Both the position numbers and the translations under genes were made by a program. The notes under the pieces are model-generated. The model made no database searches and was not told where the DNA came from. It worked only from the letters and a program-made list of their open reading frames with translations. From Engraulis encrasicolus (Eukaryota; Chordata; Actinopteri; Clupeiformes; Engraulidae), in the NCBI RefSeq assembly GCF_034702125.1, contig NC_085871.1:37632159-37696158 (forward strand): DNA of 64,000 bases, in the 5' to 3' direction. Shown in pieces: positions 30,430-40,475 of this stretch. The first letter of the stretch is position 1, and every line of letters starts with the position of its first letter.

Positions 30430-30570
30430 GGGTCTAAGCCTCCCAGCTACTAGGGTCTAGTAGACGGGGGGAAATGGCAAGTCGGTATGCTGCAAAATTC
30501 TGGAACCAACTTCCTGTCCGAATTAGAACTGCCCCAACAAGATATTGTTTTAAAAGAAATTAAATACAGT
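30430..30570 (+). mobile_element. LINE C-terminal fragment
   Basis: Codes MASRYAAKFWNQLPVRIR and FKRN then a stop, the usual end of CR1/L2-type reverse transcriptases (compare [10 protein letters not shown] at 8.1 kb). Confidence 0.5.
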
Positions 30571-30664
30571 TTTATTCTCATCTCCTTTGCTGATTTGGTT
30601 AATTATCTTCGATAAATCATCTTCTTTTTCTTCTCTTTTCTTTTTCTCTACTCTTAAGCACATT

Positions 30665-30835
30665 GAATGACAAATGACACGATCGCAATAGTAACATGCA
30701 GTCAATGTTTTGGTTTTATACATATTTTATGGTATTTTACATCATAAATAAGGATCGGATTGCAAAAAAAGTGAAACATATAGCTGCCAGCAGGTCTATC
30801 CGGTGTCTTGTCGATTATCTGGTGGCTTACATAAT
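30665..30835 (+). repeat. Third copy of a zinc-finger-gene intron fragment
   Basis: Nearly identical to 3,000-3,163 and less so to 19,848-19,985. Its end coincides with the TTA insertion site of the 3,164 MITE. It may be a dispersed repeat or a small duplicated piece. Confidence 0.6.
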
Positions 30836-30879
30836 ACTTCAAAAGGGTTTATTAACCGGAACAATAGGAAAAGTTTGGA

Positions 30880-30945
30880 GGGCTACAGCATTTTTGGTTG
30901 GTAGTCTGGAGGGCTACAGCATTTTTGGTTGGTAGTCTGAAGGTG
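30880..30945. repeat. Short tandem repeat at the Penelope-like 3' tail
   Basis: The roughly 32-bp unit GGAGGGCTACAGCATTTTTG plus GTTGGTAGTCT is present twice in a row. Confidence 0.7.
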
Positions 30946-31056
30946 CTCTTTGGTCAAAAAATAGGATGCAAAAGAAACAAAGTATCCAAGGCACTCTTCC
31001 CAAAAAAGTTAAAATAGCTTTATTAAATGGCTAAATCATTGTAGAAAAGTTAAAAA

Positions 31057-31096
31057 CGGCAACATGTTTCGGCCAAGGAGTGGCCTTCATCAGGGC
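31057..31096 (-). ncRNA. Hammerhead-like module at the 3' side of the Penelope-like element
   Basis: The minus strand reads CTGATGAAGGCC, ACTCCTT, GGCCGAAACATG. It lies about 230 bases beyond the end of the Penelope-like frame on the same strand, where such ribozymes are known in Penelope-like elements. An AATAAAGCT tail follows. Confidence 0.5.
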
Positions 31097-31329
31097 AGAA
31101 TCAATACTGAAGCGTCACTAGCGCAGGTAACAAAAGAAAAGTTTGACAGGGGTTTAACGGGTGATTGACAGGAAGGCGGAAACTGGTCATGACGCACCGC
31201 CTCCTCGTCGTCCTAAAAACACACAAAATGAAACAAAAAAATCCATACAATATTCATGAAACTGTATAAAAAAGGGGGTTCCCCTATACCAAATCAAAAT
31301 TACAACGCAGTGTAGGCTACTATAGAAAA

Positions 31330-32254
31330 GGCATCATCTCAAAATGAATCATTCAGTCCAGGAGTTGATGTCGCATTTAATTTATATATCCACCTATTCT
31401 CTTTCTGATTTAATATTTTTTGTCTGTCCCCTCTCCTAGGGGTAGAAGGGACACAGTCAATGCCCATAGCACTGAACTTAACCGTTTTGTTATTGTGGGT
31501 CACAACAAAGTGCCGCATATTTATGTTCAGAAAGGCGGTCCTGGAAGCGTCTCTTAGTGCGCCTCAAACCACATGGGTGCTCTTACAATTTATAAAGTGC
31601 CTGGTAGGGTATGTAGAAAGAGTGACAGGGTGGGTAAATCCCTTTGTCTTAGAGACAATGTCGCAAACATTACAGTGTCCACATTTAAAAGTGCCATTGG
31701 GCACCGTAAGTAACCATGTACTTTTTTCTTTTGCCGGCGTATAACTTCTCACCAGTCTGTCCCTCAATGTGGGGGCTCTCCTATACGTGAAAATAGGTCG
31801 CTCATGAAAAATATTTTGCAAGGACGTATCGAATTTTAACAAATCCCAATTAGATTTAATCGCATTGACTATAGAAGGTGCATTGGTGCTATAGCGCGTG
31901 GAAAAGAATACCCTATCCTGTTTAGCAGGTGCGGGTTTACGTGTCAATAAGGAGCTACGTTCAATGGAGTTGGCCCTCTCCAGCGCCATATTCAATGTAT
32001 TAGGAGTAGCCACGTTGAACAAAACGACCATACATTTCTTTACTTTTTAAGTCATAGTCCCGCGAGTCATCACAAATTCGTCGTAATCTTTGGAACTGCC
32101 CGAAAGGGATGTTCTTAATTAATGAGGGGGGATGAAAACTTTTCGCATGTAAGACAGTATTCTTGTGAGCCTCTTTTCTAAAAATACTTGTGTGTAGGTA
32201 GCCATTACGGTTTATTATCCATTTGTCAGCACACAACATTTGACTGCTCCCCAT
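31330..32254 (-). pseudogene. Decayed Penelope-like retroelement, C-terminal part
   Basis: The minus-strand frames read in order NRNGYLHTSIFRKEAHKNT, SFHPPSLIKNIPFGQFQRLR, then a frame change near 32,020, then FSTRYSTNAPSI, FKCGHCNVCDIV (the Cys pairs before the endonuclease) and THVV. After a stop comes RDASRTAFLN, MGIDCVPSTPRRGDRQKI and NQKENRWIYKLNATSTPGLN. These are the blocks after reverse transcriptase and the end of the GIY-YIG endonuclease in Penelope-like elements. The centre of the endonuclease with the GIY-YIG motif is deleted right after THVV. The reverse-transcriptase core is absent, so the element is dead. Confidence 0.75.
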
Positions 32255-32259
32255 CTGAC

Positions 32260-33180
32260 TAATTCACTCCCAGTCTCCCGTTTCCCTCCAGTGAGATCTC
32301 CGTCATCTCAGTCAGTTCTTCACCCCAGCATTCCAAAATACTCACCGCAAAAGTCCCAAAACTTTGCTCTTTCCTTTCAACATAAAAACGTTCATGTTTA
32401 AGTTTTACACTATTTTTTGTGCTCTGCATTTTTTGTGCTCCGCTTGATGTTACTGATCATGAAGAGTTTGTTGAGTGTGGCGCTTGACCGTTATCCTTCT
32501 TATCTGAAGACGTTGTTGTGTGAATGTTTACAGGGGTGATCGTAAAAAAAAAAATCCTGAAATCAGGCATGGAGCCTAAATACTATCAGCCCTGTGTTTA
32601 GGAACTCGCCTAGTGCACATGGCACGCATGGATAGAATATTCCATTTTAACGCGAAAGGGAGGGTGTGCACGGAATCTGTATTTTTGGTAATGTATTGTG
32701 TTGTTCTTGCTTCCAATTTAAACATACAAAATTCGTTATTTATGAAAACCACCATTTATCTGTGAAGTACTGTCCAAAGGGTCCCAATTACCAGCTATAG
32801 GCCTATGTGAAATTTGCCGAGGGGGTCAGAGGGGGGCCCTACAGCTCGAGGAGCCTAAGGCGGTTGCCTAGCAACGCCTCAATGCAAAGACCTCGCCTGA
32901 CTGCAGTGGCGTGGGAATCAACTTATACTGTGTGAGTTGTATGTGGTTTCATTCCTTCTGGTTTTTGGAGGAGAAACTTCCAGGACAGCTGAGACTGCGC
33001 TGTGTCTGCTGTGTTAGCATAGTATTTCTTGTCCATTTATAAACATTTGTTAACATTTTGTTGATAACTAGTTCATTATTTATAAAGTGTTCATAAAGCT
33101 GTGAATAGGACGCTATTGTAAAGTGTTATCCATTTGTTTTATAAGCCAAACAATTCTATAAATATCATTGGATATTGCAT
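32260..33180. other. No recognisable gene
   Basis: Low-complexity and unassignable DNA. TTTATAAACATTTG and TTATTTATAAAGTGTTC near 33,040-33,100 hint at a degraded repeat. No splice-bounded reading frame was found. Confidence 0.4.
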
Positions 33181-33186
33181 ATACAT

Positions 33187-33363
33187 GGGTCATTGACATT
33201 TTTTAGCAGCAGATGGTGCAACTACAGCTAATGTTTGTTTTTACTGGACTATCTATGAATCAAATTCATCGCTTGTACATTAACTACCAAAGATTAATGA
33301 TTTTATGGGCATTAGCTATGGTTGTACCACCTGACATCTGCTACTAAAAAATGTCAATGATCC
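33187..33363. mobile_element. Small MITE
   Basis: GGGTCATTGACATTTTTTAG at the left pairs with CTAAAAAATGTCAATGATCC at the right; the arms continue to about 45 bp. Possible 4-bp flank ACAT. Confidence 0.65.
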
Positions 33364-33514
33364 ACATACCATATACTATACAAGAAAATAGATTAGTGAA
33401 AGATTTTGTCACACACACACAGTCACAACACGCACGCACGCACGCGCACACACACACACACACAGTCATACCACATACTGTTAGAGTATGCGGTAGCAGC
33501 AGCTGAGTGAGTCG

Positions 33515-33745
33515 ATGACGATGATGATGATGATGATGATGATCAGTGAAGCCAGTGTCACTGCATTTGAGCTCAAATGATGATGATGATGATGATGATA
33601 ATGGTGGTGGTGATGGTGGTGATGATGATGATGACGACGGCGATGATGATGATGATGATAATGGTGGTGGTGATGATGATGATGACGACGGCGATGATGA
33701 TGATGATAATGGTGGTGATGATGATGATGATGATGATAATGGTGG

Positions 33746-33782
<37 letters not shown>

Positions 33783-33790
33783 TCAGTGAA
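33515..33790. repeat. GAT-rich compound array
   Basis: GATGAT tracts broken by GATAATGGTGGTGGTGATG and GACGACGGCGATGATG blocks, each block recurring two to three times, so a higher-order minisatellite. Flanked by two copies of GATCAGTGAAGCCAG (33,541 and 33,780). The Asp/Gly-rich and Met-rich frames over it are not genes. Confidence 0.9.
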
Positions 33791-33919
33791 GCCAGCAGTG
33801 GGGAACAAAGGGGTCAGTTGAGACGGCAGCAGAATTGAATCCTCATTACTTTGTATGTTCTGGGTAGGGGGCCCTTTCAGATGACTTTATCCTGTGCCCA
33901 GCCAAAGCAGTCAGCGGCC

Positions 33920-33941
33920 CTTGTGGTGGTGGTGGTGATGG

Positions 33942-33982
<41 letters not shown>

Positions 33983-34065
33983 TTGTGTGTCACGTTGTGT
34001 TGTGTGTGTGTGTGTATGTGTGTGTGTGTGTGTGTGTGTGTAAGTGTGCCTATGTGTGTGTGTGT
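33920..34065. repeat. GGT/GAT and TG microsatellites
   Basis: GTGGTG and GATGAT runs followed by TG runs. The final exon of the receptor gene reads into the TG part and stops there. Confidence 0.9.
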
Positions 34066-34138
34066 GTGCTGGTGGTGCTCTCTGTGTTTTTGCTTTGAGA
34101 CCGTCGCGATGCAAAGAACCAGACAGAGATGAAGACAC
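34050..34138 (-). CDS. Receptor last exon, end of TM7 and cytoplasmic tail
   Basis: Acceptor CCCTGCAG, then VFISVWFFASRRSQSKNTE, completing LNSLQG from the previous exon in phase 1. The tail then enters a CA repeat (THTHT) and meets TAG at 34,052-34,050, so repeat length sets the end of the protein. Confidence 0.65.
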
Positions 34139-37100
34139 CTGCAGGGGGCGGAGCATTGTCACATGACCATGATGACATTATAACATCATGTCACAGGCTG
34201 CGCGAATGTGTGCAGTGTGCCTGTGCGCACGCTAAATTACAATGCATTCTGGTTGGAAATTTCTAACCAGAGGGCATTGTGATAGTATATTGCACATCTT
34301 TTTCCCTCAACACTGTTCTGCCATGACATAGCACCTCCTGTGTTTTGAATGGTTGGACGCTTAACTTGTTCGCTCGGCTGCCTCGCCGAGATGTTAATAA
34401 CATTAGGCTTCAGGGATCGTTTTGTGGTCTGGGGCAACAAGCTTTGACTGTTTTGCCTCATCGGTTACTTTGTTGTTATTCACCAAACTATGTCGTCAAA
34501 TGATGCAGTCCCATGGTAATAATACATTATGTCTTATGATGTTGTACATCACATCATATGATTCCATGCCATCATAACCAGTTGTTCATGGCAATGACAC
34601 CACGCGCGCGCACACACACGCACACGCACACGCGCACACACACGCGCACACACGCACACACACACCTTGTAGGGAGTTGAGGATGCAGAAGAGGTACATG
34701 GCGGTGAGGGAGAGGGAGCTGAGCAGGCCGATGCCCCAGGTCACGCCCAGCATACAGGAGAGGGCCATGATGCTGCAGGCGTCCTTCCAGCCCTGACCAG
34801 AGGGGGCGCCAGTCATGATGCACACATACTGTATCAGATATCTTACATTACATTACATTACATTGCACTTAGCTGACACTTTCATTTTATTCAAAGCGAC
34901 TTACAGTTATTATATTTCAGGGTATTGGTTACAGTCCCTGGAGCAATGTGGGGTTAGGTGCCTTGCTCAAGGGCACTTCAGCCATGGATGGAGATGTAGG
35001 GAGAGGTCAGGGGGGATTCGAACCTGGGTCATTCCATGTCAATTCACATGATTCCCTAGAATCGACCCTCTCCGATTTACCTGATATCTCACATACAGGT
35101 ACCTTTTGATGTCAATTGAAAGAATACCCAGTATTAGCACTCTACGTCCAACGGTTGCGGAGATGAAGCCCTCCAAAGTTGGGGTGCCATGCCCACTTTT
35201 CAAGCCTGTGAATTGCATACAAAATTTACAAGCAGATTTTGACACCTCTGGTTTTAGTTTGAAGGAAAATACAGGCCTAAAAATCACCATGGCCCCTCAA
35301 TATGACCCTGGCTACCAGATGATGTACTTACAAATGGCATGCCCCGATTATTTTTGGCTATATTAAGCCTTAAAAACTGAATTTGTGAAACTCGTGTTGA
35401 AGAGTCTTGCTATTTTGGGGTTCCAGATCTTTGAAACTATGTATGCTTTGGGAGTTATAATTGATTTCCATCATATTTGGGAACTGTATAGTGTATTCCA
35501 AAAAATGTAGGGCGCTCAGACTTTAAAAGATAAATTAGGAGGTACTCAAAAACAGTACCCTCTACTTCAGGCCTCAAATTAACCATGTGGGCACTTGACT
35601 GGAACTCCCTTTAACCCCATATACAGTAGCACTTTGAAAAACAACATTTTTCCAAGCTTGAATGTTTGATAAAGTTCTTCATATTAATCTTGGCCTTCAA
35701 AGTATATGTTTTTTCTATATCTTTTCACAGTGTCTGTTTTGCCTGCTGCCATCTGCTTGAATGTTTGATATAGTGCTACTGTATATGGGGTTAAAAGGGC
35801 GTTCCAGTCATCAAGTGCCCACATGGTTAATTTGAGGCCTGAAGTAGAGGGTACCGTAAGGTCATTTTGGCCAAAAGCCGTTTTTGAGTCCCTCCTATTC
35901 CATCATTAAAAGTCTGAGTGCTGTACTTTTTTGGAATACACTGTACAGTTCCCAAATATGATGGAAAATCAATTAGAATTCCCAAAGCATACATAGTTTC
36001 TAAGATCTGGAACCCCAAAATGGCAAGACTCTTCATCACGCTTTTCACAAATTCAGTTTTTAAGGCTTAATATAGCCAAAAATAATCAACGCATGCTATT
36101 TGTAAGTACATCATCTAGTAGACAGGGTCATATCGAGGGGCCATGGTGATTTTTAGGCCTGTATCTTCCTTCAAACTAAAACCAGAGGTGTCAAAATCTG
36201 CTTGTAAATTTTGTATGCAATTCACATGCTTGAAAGGTGGGCATGGCACCCCAACTTTGAAGGGCTTAATCTCCGCAACCGTTAGACGCAGGGTGCTAAT
36301 ACTTGGTATTCTTTCAATTGACATCAAAAGGTATCTGTATGTGAGATATCGGGTAAATCGGAGAGGGTCATGTGGGGAAGGCATGTGAACCCCTAGATTG
36401 AAAGACCAACTCTCTAACCACTAGGTCACGACACAGTATCGTGACTCTGAGTATCGCGATTTCTCAGTTCGATCCAAGATCGTTACAGCCCTAATGCATA
36501 CTGTATTATATACTGTCCCCCATCCTCCTCCATGACTGAGGTACCCTGAGCATGGTACCGTCCCACCGCACTGCTCCCCATGGGGCGCCACTGAGGGCTG
36601 CCCCCTTGCACGGGTGAGGCATAAATGCAATTTCGTTGTGTGCAGTGTGCAGTGTTCACTTGTGTGCTGTGGAGTGCTGTGTCACAATGACAATGGGAGT
36701 TGGAGTTTCCCAATGGGCTTTCACTTTCACTTTGTATGATACCATGATGCAGCAGGCGTCCTTCAAGCCCTGACCAGAGGGGGCGCCAGTCATGATGCAC
36801 ACATACTGTATCAGATATCATATCGTCACTGTCCAGGAGAAACCTCACATCTCAACTATTTTTTATTTAATGTTCTTTCTTCAGTCATTATAAAATACAA
36901 ATCAGTACTACTCGTCAGCCTTTAAGTGTATGTCAATGATACATTAGTTAATAACCAAGTTTAATGTAGAAATGATTGTTTATTTAGAAAATAATGATTT
37001 ATAAATCAATAAATTAAAAAAAAAACATCAAAAGTGGAGATACAAAGTTTCTGCCTGACAGTGATATGAATGTAGGTATTATACACTTGTGTTGAATACT

Positions 37101-40100
37101 GTATTATACTGTACGATACCATGATACTGCAGGCGCCTTTCCGGTCCTGACCAGAGGAGGCGCCACTCGCACGCATGCGCCACAGCTGTCGCACCGTCAC
37201 CAGTAGCACGGCACCGTTGCAGAGGTAGAGCAGCGCCACCGGCACACACACACTCACCCACTTCACAGCATCGTTATGCACATAGCACCTGTCAAACACA
37301 CACACACACACACACACTATATATTATGTATTGTATATATGAACATTATATTATACAAAGTACTAGTACTGTAACATTGCCGATAAATATGACATTACAA
37401 CATACTGTACAAAGTTATATAATGTATCAGTCTATTTACTGTATTTTACATTCTGTTTCACAGTCATAAAACAGTATATTATATATAAAGAAAACAGTGT
37501 TGGTTTGCCTAAAAAAATTGTCTTTATAAGGGCTAGCTTTACGTCTTGTGTATGGGCACGAGGAACGTTCAGAGCTGAATTCTCTGTTTTCTGCTTTAAG
37601 AAGTGCCAGAAAAAGCCAGAAATTCATCAGATGAATCACCAGATTTCCATGTGTAAGAATCTGATATTTCAGCATCTTTGATATGATAAACTCAATATTC
37701 CCCCTGGCCTACTGGCAGCCTGCTTTCTTGTGGCTAGTCACATGTGAACGTGTGTTACATGTCTTGAAATCTTCATGTCCATGTGGGCATAATACTTGAC
37801 ACCTTAATTTCCCCCTAGGTATCAATAAAGTTTCTCTACTCTACTCTACTCTCATGTGTGTGGACATACATTTCTAGTGTGCTGCTGTTGGAGGCAGTGG
37901 GGAGTCCATAAGCATCTCTGTCAATGATGTAGACCATGAATCCAAAAATATTCAACATATCCAGCTTTAAATACATTATGAACTTTTTTGTCATGCACAT
38001 CGTTGCGTCTCAAACCCAATTGCTGACGTTGGACAACAAAAACAAGGACGTTTGGTTTGCTGTTCCAAAACTTAAGGAGGGGATTGTATGTGTGTAGACA
38101 TGCGTACATTTCTAGTGTGGTGCTGTTGGAGGCAGTGGGGAGTCCATAAGCATCTCTGTCAATGACGTAGACCAGCAATACCACCACAGCAGGTACCCCT
38201 ACAGTAGAGTGCCAGTGCACACGCACGCATGCACACACACATACACGCAGGCACGCACACAGACAGTAAATATTGAAGGCTCTGAACAGTAGTACAGGTG
38301 TATGTGTTTCTGCATGTGTGTGTATTTCTACATGCGTGCGTGTGTGTGTGTGCGTCAGTGCCTGCATGTGTTATCTATCTGATTTTGCATGTGTGTGCGT
38401 GTGTGTGTCTTACCCCATGCGAACAGAGCCAGCTTGAGCAGGTATCTCCTGATGTAGATATTGAACACTCGGACCAGCAGCATGTAGAGGTGGAAGCCCT
38501 CTACTGCCATCCAGGCCAATGTGGCCAAGAGGGAGTAGTGCAGCGCCAGCGCAACATACACACAGCCAGCAGGGGCTGCCAGAGACGCCACCCAGGAGCT
38601 GGGTAGGAAGTGGCCGTTCAGCAGGATCAGGGCAGCAGCCAAGTTCACGTGCACACGCCTGGAGACGTCAAACTTCTGCTTATGTCTGTAGGACGCACGC
38701 ACGCACGCACGCACGCACACATGAAGAGCTCAGAGGCAAAACCCCCTAAGTGCCTTTTCAAAAACATTTCATTATTCATTTGTATGTAATAAAAACATAT
38801 CAAAATTGCACATGTTTTATTTTATGCATGTAATTTAAATATTTATATGTATTATCAAGTACATGAATGTAAACCAAACCAACAACGGGGCTCCCTAAAA
38901 ATATAGAAGTGCAGGTCTTCAGAAATGGAGTTAGGGGGTTTTGCATCTGAACTCTTCACATACTGAAACACACACTCAGCACACTCAATCACCTTAGAGG
39001 ACGCATATGCACAGTGCACACGTGCATGCATGCACGGACGCATGCACGCACACAAGCAGAAACACACACACCACACTCGATCAAGATAGAGTTCCTGCCA
39101 TATTCACATGTACACGCCTGGAGACGTCAAACTTCTGCATATGTCTGTAGGACGCATGCACACACGCACGCACGCATGCACACAGAAACACACACTCAGC
39201 ACACTCAAGCTAGCCTGGTCCTGACAATCCCATAATACTACCATTTCATTTCGTATTCATGGTCTGGAGGTCGTTTGATCTGACGCGATTGCAGGAAGCG
39301 GGAAGGAAATTTTCTGAAAAATCAGGATAAATTGTTGAATTCAATTTATTTGTTTAGGGCAGTGGTTCTCAACCTTTTTTGAAGAAACGCCCCCTTGGCC
39401 TCTTCACAAGTCTGCCAACGCCTCCTTGACATCATAATAAGACTGACAACGCCCCCCTTAGTATTAAAAAATGAAATGGACTAATGCCCCCCAATGGCAA
39501 CTAAGCACCGCCCTCTATCAGCTGTCTCCTTCTCAACGCCCCCCCAAGAGCTCTCCAACATCCCCTGGGGGGCTGTACCGCCCCCGTTGAGAAACGCTAG
39601 TTTAGAGGGATAGCCCCTTAAGATAGGATACCTCGTTTTCGAGGGGGTCCCCAACAACAAACATGTCTGACCGTATCTTTGGCGATGTAGGACCTTTTAA
39701 CAGACATATCAGACATATCTGACAGAACATCCTAGGATAAAATTACAATGTAGGACCGTTTATCAGAACACCGGCCAAATTCTGCCGCTCAACATCGCTC
39801 CACAGAAAACAGGTACCAGACGTAGTGCGGAGCCAAGTCTCTTGGCGGAAGTACGTAGGATGGTGTGCGAGGCTACACTCAATCACCTTCGAGGGCACAT
39901 GCACAGTGCACACATGCATGCATGCACGGACGCATGCACGCACACAAGCAGAAACACACACGACCACAAATGTGCACGAAACGATGAGCTCGCACCAATT
40001 TGATCTACTTGCACACCACGTGTGAGGTGTGGGGTGACAGGTGGGCAGGAGGAGCTGAAGTGGGCTGCAGTGCAAACTTTCCTAGGGGTGTACAAATAGC

Positions 40101-40379
40101 CTATACACACACGTGAGTGAACTGTTGGCCACAGTTCAGGGGTGCATCTCCCAGAGGTGATATGCAGACGAGCATCAACGGGGATAAGCAACTGCGGGAG
40201 TTGCAAGGTCCGTCTGCAGTTGCATTGATCTTGCGATAGTCTGAAGCCATGTGGCAGGTCACGTTGTCTGCTCAACATGACTGAAATTTGCTAAAGAAAT
40301 CTAACCATCATGCAACATTTTCATCTAGAATGCATTGCTGCATGCATGCGCAAACAGACTTTGCGGATTCTTGAATAAG

Positions 40380-40475
<96 letters not shown>

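Larger units (their letters stand above)
27520..30430. repeat. Large inverted cluster of AAGATGGC-containing repeat units
   Basis: Five degenerate units of about 100-150 bp read one way (27,530-28,500) and four read the other way (29,580-30,430). Each unit combines 'gatacaagcaccaaa', 'ctccttagac' and a core like CAAGATGGCCGCCCATTTTC. The outermost units pair well: 27,530-27,660 with 30,300-30,430. No long reading frame. Probably one composite non-autonomous element. Confidence 0.6.

Noticed and set aside
33546..33821. Asp/Gly-rich and Met-rich open frames over the GAT array
   Set aside because: They are translations of a trinucleotide repeat; no splice context or non-repeat coding sequence.
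37006..37317. Single-exon frame of 103 codons over the TM5 region
   Set aside because: Only the part 37,120-37,288 is supported by splice sites and homology; the rest is intron.
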